A stretch of 64,000 nt of DNA, taken from the NCBI RefSeq assembly GCF_003386865.1, contig NZ_QTUA01000001.1:744001-808000 (forward strand). The letters are read 5' to 3'. The translations under genes were made by a program, and so were the position numbers. The number at the start of each line of letters is the position of its first letter. Position 1 is the first letter of the stretch. The DNA comes from Calidifontibacter indicus (GTDB lineage Bacteria; Actinomycetota; Actinomycetes; Actinomycetales; Dermatophilaceae). Below, in pieces: positions 54,596 through 62,487 of this stretch. The notes below the pieces were generated by a model. That model saw nothing but the letters and a program-made list of their open reading frames with translations, did not search any database and had not been told where the DNA came from.

Positions 54596-55816
54596 TCACC
54601 CGTCCGCGTCCCTTGGCGACTCTTGTTCGTCCGTGGCGGGCACGGCCCCGTCGAGCACCTGATCCAGTGATTCGGCTGCTTCGATGGCGATCTGACCGCG
54701 CTCGTAGTCGTCGTCATTGTTGTAGGTGAGCACTCCGACGACGGTGTCCTCGGCGTCGGCGTACCAGACGGTGTAGGCGCCCGCGGATTCGACGACCTCG
54801 ACACGCTCGTGCCCGTCGCCCCACGCTGCGTACTTCAGGGTGTGGTCACCGATCGTGCTCCAGAATCCAGGCACATCGCGCCATTGCTGCTGATCGTCGT
54901 CGTCCGATGCCGCATTGCGTCCGGCGAGCTCACCCATCGCCAGGGCGTCACCCCAGTGTTCGACCGGGACCGGGCGGGCCGCGATCGGATGGTGGGCGCG
55001 TGCGACGTCGCCGGCCGCCCAGACGTCCGGCGCCACCTGCAGGTGGTCATCGGCAACGATGCGGCCTTCGTGCAGTTGCAGACCCGAGTCGGCGAACTGT
55101 TCCCCGCCCGGTGTCACTCCGACGGCCGCGAGCACCAGGTCGGGCGAGAGGGTGTGTCCGTCGTCCAGGTGGACGGTCGACGGCGCGGCCACCTTGGTCA
55201 CCTGAACGCCCGTACGCAGTTCGACACCGAGCCCGGTGAGCCATTCGTGGATACGGCTGGCGGCGAACTCGCCGAGCCGGTCGATCTGTGGTGCCTGCTC
55301 CGGCGTCACGAGCGTGGTGTCGACCCCGCGAATTGCGAGCGAGGCTGCTGCCTCGCAACCGATGAAACCGGAACCGATGACGACGGCCGACCTCGCCCGT
55401 TGTGCCGACGCGACCAGGCGCTCGGCGTCGTCGAACGACCGCAGGACCAGGACCTCGGCGTCAGCGTCGCTGGCGGGGAACGGGATCGGTTGAGCACCGA
55501 CGGCGACGATGAGCCGGTCGAACGCGACCGGTTCGTCGCCGACTCGAATAGCGCGCGCCGCCAGGTCGATAGCGCTCACGGTCGTCCCGAGTTTGATCTC
55601 CACCTGGTCGGGAAGCTCACTTCCCTCGATCGGGGTGGCCTCGACATCGCTTCGGCCGGCGAGCACATCCTTCGTCAAGGGCGGGCGCTGGTACGGAGGC
55701 AGTCGATCGGCTGAGACCAGCAGGACGCGGCCTGTTCCTCCCGACTCGACGTAGGACGTAGCGGCGCTCGTCCCGGCGGGCCCGCTACCGATGATCACCA
55801 AGTCGTAGCTCTTCAT
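54596..55816 (-). CDS. FAD-dependent NAD(P)H oxidoreductase (ferredoxin-reductase type)
   Basis: Product of 406 aa. FAD motif VIIGSGPAGTSAA, the family RPPLTKDVL, NAD(P) motif VVIGSGFIGCEAAASLAIRG and the second FAD motif VWAAGDVARAHHP. The C-terminal 90 residues are the reductase-C domain with WGDGHERVEV. It lies 109 bases upstream of the [2Fe-2S] subunit on the same strand, so it may pass electrons to or from the molybdenum enzyme. ATG at 55814-55816. Confidence 0.9.
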   Translation of the reverse strand: MKSYDLVIIGSGPAGTSAATSYVESGGTGRVLLVSADRLPPYQRPPLTKDVLAGRSDVEATPIEGSELPDQVEIKLGTTVSAIDLAARAIRVGDEPVAFDRLIVAVGAQPIPFPASDADAEVLVLRSFDDAERLVASAQRARSAVVIGSGFIGCEAAASLAIRGVDTTLVTPEQAPQIDRLGEFAASRIHEWLTGLGVELRTGVQVTKVAAPSTVHLDDGHTLSPDLVLAAVGVTPGGEQFADSGLQLHEGRIVADDHLQVAPDVWAAGDVARAHHPIAARPVPVEHWGDALAMGELAGRNAASDDDDQQQWRDVPGFWSTIGDHTLKYAAWGDGHERVEVVESAGAYTVWYADAEDTVVGVLTYNNDDDYERGQIAIEAAESLDQVLDGAVPATDEQESPRDADG

Positions 55817-55851
55817 CCATCGACGGTATCCAGACCTCTCTGCTCGCCGAC

Positions 55852-56103
55852 TCATTCCGGTGCGGCGGATTCGCCGCCGTGGCCGCGGTGCGGGGCGTGG
55901 ACTCCGGGCGGCACCTCGACGAGTTGACCGGACGTTCCTCCACCTGGCTTCTGGCCGAACAGTTGAGCCGCCGGCATGACGAGCTGGACTTCGACTCCGG
56001 GGCCGGCGGCCGCGGACACACCGGTGAGGCGTTCGAAGACGAGGTCGGCCATGACTTGGTGTTGGGTGCGTCCGTCGGCAGACCCGTCGGCAACCATCCG
56101 CAT
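55852..56103 (-). pseudogene. Remnant of a DUF222 (13E12-type) HNH endonuclease gene
   Basis: An 83-codon frame with RTQHQVMADLVFERLTGVS and GVEVQLVMPAAQLFG, the middle of the DUF222 domain found in actinobacterial 13E12-repeat proteins. The N-terminal half and the HNH nuclease are missing, so it is a fragment left by rearrangement. Confidence 0.65.
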
Positions 56104-56107
56104 GGCG

Positions 56108-56710
56108 TCAGGACGGGTCGACGGTCTTGACCATCACACAGTTCTCAAGACCCTTGGGTCTGTCGTAGTCGAACCCGAGCCGCTCATACAGGCGCCGGGT
56201 GCCGTTGTAGAGGAATGACGACGACATCTTCTTGGTCTGATCCGTGAGGTCGTGCGGATAGCTCTCCACGCGTCCGCCGCCGGCCTGGGCTATGAGATCG
56301 AGTGCGCCGCTGATCGCCAGTTCGGTGACACCGCGGCGCCGGTGTCGCTTGTCGACGAAGACGCAGGTGATGCGGTAATCCGGATCGGCTGCTTTCGTAG
56401 CGTGGTACTGCTTGCCGTGGTGCAGGGTCGGCAATTCTTCCGGGGTGCCGTACTCGGCCCACGCAACCGCCTCGTCGCCGTCCATCACCAGTGCGGCGTG
56501 CGCGACCCCGTCGTCGACCAGTCGCTTCTTGATCGCCTGGTTGCCTTCGGCGGTTTCGCCGCGTCCTTCGCAGTTCGGATGCCCCTCGTGGAACCACGTG
56601 CACCAGCAACCCCCGAAGATGCCGTTGTGCCGCTGCACGAGTGCCTCGAACGCAGGCCACGTCTGCGGCGTAAGGGACGCGATCGTGTAAGTGGGTTCGG
56701 TGCTCACCAT
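56108..56710 (-). CDS. GNAT-family N-acetyltransferase
   Basis: Product of 200 aa. The N-terminal GGCWCTWFH segment with two Cys is typical of a GNAT subgroup annotated in actinobacteria; the acetyl-CoA region reads RITCVFVDKRHRRRGVTELAISGALDLIAQAGGG. Substrate unknown. Start at ATG 56708-56710 (or the adjacent GTG). It follows the VOC remnant by 4 bases. Confidence 0.85.
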   Translation of the reverse strand: MVSTEPTYTIASLTPQTWPAFEALVQRHNGIFGGCWCTWFHEGHPNCEGRGETAEGNQAIKKRLVDDGVAHAALVMDGDEAVAWAEYGTPEELPTLHHGKQYHATKAADPDYRITCVFVDKRHRRRGVTELAISGALDLIAQAGGGRVESYPHDLTDQTKKMSSSFLYNGTRRLYERLGFDYDRPKGLENCVMVKTVDPS

Positions 56711-56714
56711 TCCC

Positions 56715-56966
56715 TCAGTCCGTGCTCTTGGGCTTGGCCGCGACGCACAGGACACCGCGGTTTCCGTCTTGATCGGCGATCACCGTGAGTGCGGGGTAGT
56801 CGCTGTCGTCGACGACCGTCCCGCCGGCGGCGACGACGGCGGCGATCCGTTCTTCGGCTACTTCGGCGGCGATGTACACCTCGATGTGGAAGCGTTGACC
56901 CGAGGCGTTGTCGTCGGCGAGGTCGTCGAACCAGAGGTTCGGGACACGTCCAAGGGCGTCCCGCCT
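56715..56966 (-). pseudogene. C-terminal remnant of a VOC/glyoxalase-like protein, cut by the IS3 element
   Basis: The minus strand reads RVPNLWFDDLADDNASGQRF, then HIEVYIAAEVAEERIAAVVAAGG and VIADQDGNRGVLCVA, ending at TGA 56715-56717. This is the last 80 or so residues of a glyoxalase-6-type VOC domain. The N-terminal part is replaced by the IS3 element, so the gene is broken. Confidence 0.78.
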
Positions 56967-56996
56967 TGAATCGCCCCGGAGTGTCCGGAGACTTTC

Positions 56997-57945
56997 TCAA
57001 ACGGTCAGCGCAGCGGTTTGCTGGGCTGTTTTGCGAGCGTAGTACGCCTCCTCAAGCTCGACGGGTGGGATGTCGCCGCAGTACTCGTACAGGCGCCGAT
57101 GGTTGAACCAGTCGACCCATTCGGCGGTCGCGATCTCGACGTCATCGGCGCCCTTCCAGGGCTTGGCTCGCTTGATCAACTCGGTCTTGTACAACCCGTT
57201 GATCGACTCCGCTAACGCGTTGTCGTACGAATCCCCAGTACTACCAAATGGAATCCACGACACCGGCCTCGGCCAGGGCTTGACCGAACCGGATCGAGGT
57301 GTACTGAGACCCCCGATCGTGGTGATGCACCAACGCGCTGAAATCAGCTGTCCCGTAACGGTTCCGGGTCCAGACAGCCTGCTCGAACGCATGCAACACG
57401 AAGTCCGTCGTCATCGACGTCGACACCGACCACCCCAAGATCCGCCGCGCGTAGGCGTCGACGACGAACGCGACGTACACCCACCCCGACCACGTGCTGA
57501 CATAGGTGAAGTCGGCGACCCACAGCCGGTCCGGCGCCAACGGCGCGAACCGGCGACACACCAGATCATCCGGACGCCGATCAGCGGCCGACGCGTCGGG
57601 CGTCGTGGTCCGCTTGACCGTGCCGCGGATCGCGCCCCGCCACCCGCGTTCACGCATGATCCGCTCCACCGTGCACCGGGCAACCCGGTGGCCTTCGCGG
57701 TTGAGTTGCAACCACACCTTCCGAGCCCCGTACACGCTGTAGTTCTCGGTGTAGACACGGTGAATCTCTCTGGTCAGCAACGCTTCTCGCCAGTCCGAGG
57801 TGGTCATCGGGCGATCCACGAGTTCGTAATAGGTCGATGGGGCGATCGTGATCCCGTGCTCGGTCAGCACGGAACAGATCGGCTCGACACCCCACCGCAG
57901 ACCACCAGGTTCACGCCGATCGGCGTGCACCCTGATGAAGTCCAC
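56997..57945 (-). pseudogene. IS3-family transposase OrfB, frameshifted
   Basis: The DDE integrase core is complete over two frames: DRLWVADFTYVSTWSGWVYVAFVVDAYARRILGW with the first Asp, VHHHDRGSQYTS with the second, and DSYDNALAESINGLYKTELI with the Glu. One extra A in the run 57246-57248 (plus strand) shifts the frame just before GSTGDSYDNA, making the first part stop at 57241. Removing it gives a normal OrfB. The enzyme is therefore probably inactive. Confidence 0.88.
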
Positions 57946-57947
57946 GA

Positions 57948-58280
57948 TCAGCCGCGTGGCCGGTCGAGCTCGGCTGCGAAGAAAGCCGAGGCTGCCTTCA
58001 GGATCGAGTTCGCTCGCTTCAACTCGGCGACCTCGCGCCGCAGCCTGCGCAGTTCCTCCGACTCGGCCGTCCCGACCCCGCCGACACCGCCAGCAGCGCC
58101 GGCGTCAGCCTCTGCCTGACGCACCCACTTCCGAAGCGTCTCGGCCGACCCGATCCCCAACAAAGGAGCGACCCGCTGGATCGCCGGCCACTCACTCTCG
58201 TCCGAGGGCCGCTCGGTCACCATCCGCACCGCGCGCTCCTTGAGCTCCGCGGGATACCTCTTCGTACCAGTGCCTGCCAT
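57948..58280 (-). CDS. IS3-family OrfA (helix-turn-helix)
   Basis: Product of 110 aa: basic HTH region RYPAELKERAVRMVTERPSDESEWPAIQRVAPLLGIGSAETLRKWVRQ and a leucine-zipper part ELRRLRREVAELKRANSILKAASAFF. Ribosomal -1 slippage near its end should fuse it to OrfB (PATRLIVDFIR in the other frame). Confidence 0.9.
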   Translation of the reverse strand: MAGTGTKRYPAELKERAVRMVTERPSDESEWPAIQRVAPLLGIGSAETLRKWVRQAEADAGAAGGVGGVGTAESEELRRLRREVAELKRANSILKAASAFFAAELDRPRG

Positions 58281-58331
58281 GACTCCAACCTTCCCAACAA
58301 CTGGAGTCTCCGGACATGCCGGGGCGATTCA

Positions 58332-58551
58332 TGTCGGTGATCCTCGTCGGTGAGGTCCGGGGTCGCCGTGAGCGTGGCTCCAAAGCCGCGGCCTGGCCCT
58401 CGTCCCGGGCGCGGGCCCGGATCGCGTAGAACGTCTTGCGGCTGATGTCGTGCTCGGCACAAAACGTGGTCACCGACCCACGAGGCGCGTCCGGCGGCCA
58501 CTGCGTGATCGCGAGGCGGACACGGGGATCAACTGGGTCATTCTTCGCCAT
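58332..58551 (-). pseudogene. N-terminal fragment of an IS481-family transposase
   Basis: From ATG 58549-58551 about 73 codons remain, with the DNA-binding part SVTTFCAEHDISRKTFYAIRARARDEG and the linker LEPRSRRPRTSP typical of IS481 proteins. The IS3 element cuts it at 58331 and the catalytic domain is nowhere in the window. Confidence 0.82.
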
Positions 58552-58635
58552 CGGGCAAGCACAGCGGTCAAGCACAGCGGCCCACCACCCACACCGATCA
58601 CCAAAGGGGCGAAGTGTCACCACCAAAACCCTACA

Positions 58636-58689
58636 AACTGTCACCGATGTCCTGATGCAGAACTGTCACCGATGTCCTGCGACATAACA
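58636..58689 (-). repeat. Right IS481-type terminal inverted repeat
   Basis: 54 bp matching the left end in inverted orientation at 51 positions, with two iterations of the CAGGACATCGGTGACAG unit. It lies 84 bases before the start of the truncated transposase, as expected for the 5' end of an IS481. Confidence 0.85.
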
Positions 58690-58704
58690 CGCCACAGAAG
58701 CGCC
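58690..58704 (+). repeat. Right 15-bp target-site duplication
   Basis: Exact copy of 34,917-34,931 directly outside the right inverted repeat. Confidence 0.88.
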
Positions 58705-58709
58705 CGGTG

Positions 58710-58723
58710 GCGCAAACTTTCGC
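58710..58723. repeat. Right arm of the split intergenic palindrome
   Basis: GCGCAAACTTTCGC, partner of 34,899-34,912. With one copy of the 15-bp repeat removed the arms enclose 24 bases, giving a 52-bp palindrome 18 bases upstream of hisC. Confidence 0.8.
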
Positions 58724-58741
58724 GCTCTGTAGATTGCTGAT

Positions 58742-59827
58742 ATGAGCGACACCCAGCCCACCGTCCGCCTGCGTGAAACCCTCGCCTCCGTTCCCGCGTA
58801 CAAGGCAGGCAAGCCGGCCGCCCCGCGCGAAGACCTCGTCACCTACAAGATCTCCTCGAACGAGAACCCCTACCCGCCGCTGCCGTCGGTGGTGCAGGTG
58901 GTGGCCGACGCGGCCGCACGGATGAACCGGTACCCCGACCCCGCGGTCCGGGCGTTGACCGAGGCGCTCGCCGACCGCTGGGGTGTCACGCCGGACGAGG
59001 TGACGACCGGCACCGGCAGCGTGGGCGTGCTCGGCACGCTGGTGCAGATCACCTGCGACCCCGGCGACGAGATCGTCTACGCGTGGCGGTCGTTCGAGGC
59101 CTACCCGATCGTCGCCGCGTTGGCCGACGCGAAATCGGTTCAGGTGCCGCTGGATTCGCAAGCAAAGCACGACCTCGACGCGATGGCGGCGGCAATCACC
59201 GACCGCACCCGACTCGTGATCGTCTGCACCCCGAACAACCCCACCGGGCCGAGCCTCGGCGACGACGAACTGCGCGCCTTCCTGGCGAAGGTGCCCTCCG
59301 ACGTGCTGGTCGTCATCGACGAGGCCTACCTGGAGTTCGTCGAACCCGACAAGCAACTCGACGCGCTCGCGATCTACCGCGACCACCCGAACGTGTGCGT
59401 GCTACGCACCTTCTCCAAGGCGTACGGCCTCGCCGGACTGCGCGTCGGCTACTGCATCGCACACGAGCCGGTGGCCGAGGCGCTGCGCAAGGCGGCCTTG
59501 CCCTTCGGTGTCTCCGACCTCGCGCAGCTCGCGGCGGTGGCCAGCCTTGAGGCCTACGACGAACTGCAGGAGCGGGTCGACGCGCTGATGACCGAGCGGT
59601 CGCGTGTCGCCGACGCGCTCGCCGAGCAGGGGTGGGAGATCCCGGAGAGCCAGGCCAACTTCGTCTGGCTGCCGCTCGGCGACGACGCGCTCGCGTTCGC
59701 GGCCGCCGCCGACCAGGAGGGTCTGGTGGTGCGGCCGTTCGACGGCGACGGCGTGCGCTGCTCGATCGGTGAGGTCGAGGCCAACGACCGGCTGATCGAG
59801 GTGTGCCGGGAGTTCCGCACCCGCTGA
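58742..59827 (+). CDS. hisC: Histidinol-phosphate/aromatic amino acid aminotransferase (HisC/Pat)
   Basis: Product of 361 aa, class I PLP aminotransferase. Marks are [14 protein letters not shown] at the N-terminus, [23 protein letters not shown] and the PLP lysine in [16 protein letters not shown]; the C-terminal [13 protein letters not shown] has the conserved Arg. It may act on histidinol phosphate or phenylpyruvate; no other his genes are present, so Pat is equally possible. The mobile segment ends 37 bases before the ATG, so its native promoter may be lost. Confidence 0.92.
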   Translation: MSDTQPTVRLRETLASVPAYKAGKPAAPREDLVTYKISSNENPYPPLPSVVQVVADAAARMNRYPDPAVRALTEALADRWGVTPDEVTTGTGSVGVLGTLVQITCDPGDEIVYAWRSFEAYPIVAALADAKSVQVPLDSQAKHDLDAMAAAITDRTRLVIVCTPNNPTGPSLGDDELRAFLAKVPSDVLVVIDEAYLEFVEPDKQLDALAIYRDHPNVCVLRTFSKAYGLAGLRVGYCIAHEPVAEALRKAALPFGVSDLAQLAAVASLEAYDELQERVDALMTERSRVADALAEQGWEIPESQANFVWLPLGDDALAFAAAADQEGLVVRPFDGDGVRCSIGEVEANDRLIEVCREFRTR

Positions 59828-59849
59828 GGCGCCACAGCTGCGCGGGTTG

Positions 59850-59887
59850 TCGAGATCCGCTCGCGTCATGACCCGCGCGGATCTCGA
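59850..59887. repeat. Intergenic palindrome after hisC
   Basis: TCGAGATCCG (59850-59859) pairs with CGGATCTCGA (59878-59887); further pairing of CGCG/CGCG inside. It lies 20 bases after the hisC stop and may end that transcript. Confidence 0.75.
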
Positions 59888-59929
59888 TACCTCGCGCGTC
59901 TGCCGTGGTCGCCCTGGGGGCATGAGCGG

Positions 59930-60154
59930 GTGAGTTCCGTCGTCCGCCCGGTGCGCTTGGTGCCGGGCGCGTTGCTCACCCTGTTGCTCTGTGTCCCATC
60001 GCTGCTCGCCGACCTGCGGGGCGGTGCCCCGACCCACCCGCGGGGCGGTGCCCCGACCCACCCGCGGGGCGGCGCCCCGACCCAGCCGCGGGCCGGCGCC
60101 CCGACCCACCCGCGCGCCCGGGCTGATTCGCGCCCCACCCGGCCCGGGCAGTAG
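59930..60154 (+). other. Doubtful 74-codon frame over a tandem repeat
   Basis: From GTG 59930 an open frame begins with a signal-like VRLVPGALLTLLLCVPSLLADL and continues as Gly-Ala-Pro-Thr-His-Pro-Arg repeats. No ribosome site is seen and the repeat is equally readable in other frames, so it may be non-coding. Confidence 0.25.
60015..60110. repeat. Four tandem copies of a 24-bp GC-rich hairpin unit
   Basis: Units start at 60015, 60039, 60063 and 60087. Each contains GGGGCGGTGCCCC or a close variant, which can fold on itself, followed by GACCCACC. Copies 1 and 2 are nearly identical; copies 3 and 4 carry a few changes. Confidence 0.9.
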
Positions 60155-60173
60155 CCTCGGGAGTGGCTTGTGA

Positions 60174-60189
60174 TGTGACCTGAGTCATA
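60174..60189 (+). promoter_or_regulatory. Crp/GlxR-like site upstream of the dehydrogenase operon
   Basis: TGTGACCTGAGTCATA fits TGTGA-N6-TCACA at nine of ten positions and lies 70 bases before the E1alpha start. It could link the operon to cAMP signalling, as with the perfect site at 16,670. Confidence 0.45.
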
Positions 60190-60258
60190 GCCGAAAACGT
60201 CCGATGCCGGCAGAGCGGTTACCCCCGTACGCCGACAGTGAGACCCACGAGGAGTGGC

Positions 60259-61485
60259 ATGTCCGACCCATCCGAGGTGCGCCAGGGCGGTATGCCCTCC
60301 GACCTGCGGCACACGATGCACCACGAGACTTCGGTGCAGCCCAGCATGGAACACGACATCACCGACGGCGGACCCGAGATGGTCCAGTTCGTCGACGGTG
60401 ACGGCAACCGGCTGGAGACCAACGAGGCCAACGCGCCGTACGCCCGCATCGTCGAGGAGATGACCTCCGAGGATGCGCAGTCGATGTACCGCGACCTCGT
60501 GCTGGTGCGCCGGATGGACGCCGAGGGTCACGCCCTGCAGCGCCAGGGCGAGCTCGGGCTCTGGCCCTCGCTGCTCGGCCAGGAGGCCGCCCAGGTCGGC
60601 GCGGGGCGCGCGCTCAAGCCGCAGGACTACGCGTTCCCCGGCTATCGCGAGCACGGTGTCGCGTGGTGCCGCGGGGTCGACCCGGTGAACCTGCTCGGCA
60701 TGTTCCGTGGCGTCAACCACGGCGGGTGGAACTCCAACGAGAACAACTTCCACCTCTACACGATCGTCATCGGCAACCAGATGCTGCACGCCACCGGTTA
60801 TGCGATGGGCATGCAGCGCGACGGCGTCGTCGGCACAGGCGATCCCGAGAAGGACGCCGCGGTGATGGCGTTCACCGGCGATGGCGGCACCGCGCAGGGT
60901 GACTACAACGAGGCGATGGTCTTCGCGAGTGTCGCGAACGCGCCGCTGGTCTTCTTCGTGCAGAACAACCAGTGGGCGATCTCCGAGCCCAACTACAAGC
61001 AGTTCCGCATCCCGCCCTACCAGCGCGCTCGCGGTTTCGGCTTCCCCGGCGTGCGGGTCGACGGCAACGACGTGCTCGCGGTGTACGCGGTGACGAAGGC
61101 GGCGCTCGACGCCGCGCGCGCCGGTCAGGGCCCCACGCTCATCGAGGCGTTCACCTACCGGATGGGTGCGCACACGACGTCCGACGACCCGACGAAGTAC
61201 CGCATCGCCTCCGAGGTCGACATCTGGCGGGAGAAAGACCCGATCAAGCGGATGCGCGGGTTCATGGAGGCCAATGGTCACGCCGACCCGGAGTTCTTCG
61301 CGCAGGTCGACGCCGAGGCCGACGAACTCGCCGCCCGCATCCGGCGCGAGTGCCAGCAGATGCCCGACCCGGCGCCGCTGACCATGTTCGACAACGTCTA
61401 CGCCGGCGACCACCCGGTCGTCGCGGCCGAGCGCGAGGAGTTCATCGCCTACCAAGCTTCCTTCGTCGAGGAAGGTGCGAACTGA
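60259..61485 (+). CDS. bkdA: 2-oxoacid dehydrogenase E1 component, alpha subunit
   Basis: Product of 408 aa; ATG 60259 behind GAGGAG. Thiamine-diphosphate motif GDGGTAQGDYNEAM...NNQWAIS, SLLGQEAAQVGAGRAL and the phosphorylation-loop region YRMGAHTTSDDPTKYR. It decarboxylates branched-chain 2-oxoacids or pyruvate; the two are hard to separate by eye. In mycobacteria this three-gene set is the branched-chain complex. First gene of the operon. Confidence 0.92.
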   Translation: MSDPSEVRQGGMPSDLRHTMHHETSVQPSMEHDITDGGPEMVQFVDGDGNRLETNEANAPYARIVEEMTSEDAQSMYRDLVLVRRMDAEGHALQRQGELGLWPSLLGQEAAQVGAGRALKPQDYAFPGYREHGVAWCRGVDPVNLLGMFRGVNHGGWNSNENNFHLYTIVIGNQMLHATGYAMGMQRDGVVGTGDPEKDAAVMAFTGDGGTAQGDYNEAMVFASVANAPLVFFVQNNQWAISEPNYKQFRIPPYQRARGFGFPGVRVDGNDVLAVYAVTKAALDAARAGQGPTLIEAFTYRMGAHTTSDDPTKYRIASEVDIWREKDPIKRMRGFMEANGHADPEFFAQVDAEADELAARIRRECQQMPDPAPLTMFDNVYAGDHPVVAAEREEFIAYQASFVEEGAN

Positions 61486-61486
61486 C

Positions 61487-62476
61487 ATGGCAAGCCAGAA
61501 GATGACGCTCGCCAAGGGCCTCAACACCGGCCTGCGCAAAGCGATGGAGAACGACCCGAAGGTCGTGCTCATGGGTGAGGACGTCGGCAAGCTCGGCGGT
61601 GTCTTCCGCATCACCGAGGGCCTGCAGAAGGACTTCGGCGAAGACCGGGTCATCGACACCCCGCTCGCCGAGTCGGGCATCGTCGGCACCGCGGTCGGCC
61701 TCGCGATGCGCGGCTACCGCCCGGTGGCGGAGATCCAGTTCGACGGGTTCATCTACCCGGCGTTCGACCAGATCATCAGCCAGGTCGCCAAGATGCACTA
61801 CCGCTCGCTCGGCCACCTGAAGCTGCCGATGGTGATCCGGGTGCCGTTCGGCGGCGGCATCGGTGCCGTCGAGCACCACTCCGAGTCGAACGAGGCCTAC
61901 TTCGCCCACACTGCCGGCCTGCGGGTGGTGAGCTGCTCCGACCCGAGCGACGCCTACTGGATGATCCAGCAGGCGATCGAGACCGACGACCCGGTGCTCT
62001 TCTACGAACCCAAGCGCCGCTACCACGAGCGCGCCGAGGTAGACATCGACGACGCCGCGGGTGCGCCGCTCGGCCTGCACCAGGCGCGCGTGGTGCGCGA
62101 GGGCACCGACCTGACGCTCGTGACGTACGGCCCGATGGTCAAGACCTGCACCCAGGCGGCCGAAGCCGCTGCGGCAGAAGGACGTTCGCTCGAGGTGATC
62201 GACCTGCGCTCGCTGTCGCCGCTGGACCGCGAGACCATTTTCGCCTCGGCCAAGAAGACCGGACGCGTCGTCGTGGTGCACGAGGCCAGCACCTTCCTCG
62301 GCATGGGTGCCGAACTCGCCGCTTTGATCCAGGCCGAGTGCTTCTACAACCTCGAGGCACCGGTGCTGCGGGTCGGCGGATACAACCTGCCCTACCCGCC
62401 GAGCCGCTTCGAGGAGCACTTCCTGCCCGACCTCGACCGCATCCTCGACTCGGTCGACAAGTCGCTGGCGTTCTGA
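61487..62476 (+). CDS. bkdB: 2-oxoacid dehydrogenase E1 component, beta subunit
   Basis: Product of 329 aa, one base after the E1alpha stop. Marks: LMGEDVGKLGGVFRITEGL, DTPLAESGIVGTAVGLAMRGYRPVAEIQF, RVPFGGGIGAVEHHSES and the C-terminal VVVHEASTFLGMGAE. It completes the E1 heterotetramer. Confidence 0.94.
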   Translation: MASQKMTLAKGLNTGLRKAMENDPKVVLMGEDVGKLGGVFRITEGLQKDFGEDRVIDTPLAESGIVGTAVGLAMRGYRPVAEIQFDGFIYPAFDQIISQVAKMHYRSLGHLKLPMVIRVPFGGGIGAVEHHSESNEAYFAHTAGLRVVSCSDPSDAYWMIQQAIETDDPVLFYEPKRRYHERAEVDIDDAAGAPLGLHQARVVREGTDLTLVTYGPMVKTCTQAAEAAAAEGRSLEVIDLRSLSPLDRETIFASAKKTGRVVVVHEASTFLGMGAELAALIQAECFYNLEAPVLRVGGYNLPYPPSRFEEHFLPDLDRILDSVDKSLAF

Positions 62477-62487
62477 GGGGAGACGAC

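Larger units (their letters stand above)
56967..58331 (-). mobile_element. IS3-family insertion sequence
   Basis: A 1365-bp element with inverted ends TGAATCGCCCCGG followed by a two-base difference and TGTCCGGAGACT. It carries orfA and orfB in the usual -1 relation. The flanks (CCT at left, TGT at right) do not show a duplication; the left flank is a broken VOC gene and the right flank a broken IS481 transposase, suggesting recombination between two copies. Confidence 0.88.
34932..58689. mobile_element. 23.76-kb segment bounded by IS481-type inverted ends
   Basis: The ends are 54-bp inverted repeats (34932-34985 and 58636-58689) that differ at only three positions and start with TGT. The exact 15-bp duplication outside them shows that the outer ends went in together. 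Inside are an intact IS256-type element at the left, an IS3-type element at the right, a truncated IS481 transposase and about 20 kb of cargo. It may be a composite transposon whose IS481 copies were later eroded, or one IS481 insertion later expanded by IS256/IS3-mediated recombination. Base composition of the cargo is like the rest of the window. Confidence 0.8.

Noticed and set aside
34932-58689. Integrative element using a tyrosine recombinase at an att site
   Set aside because: No integrase, excisionase, relaxase or tRNA target is present; the IS481-type inverted ends and duplication explain the borders.
60015-60110. Short regularly spaced repeats that could be taken for a CRISPR array
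   Set aside because: The units are adjacent with no unique spacers, and no cas genes are present.
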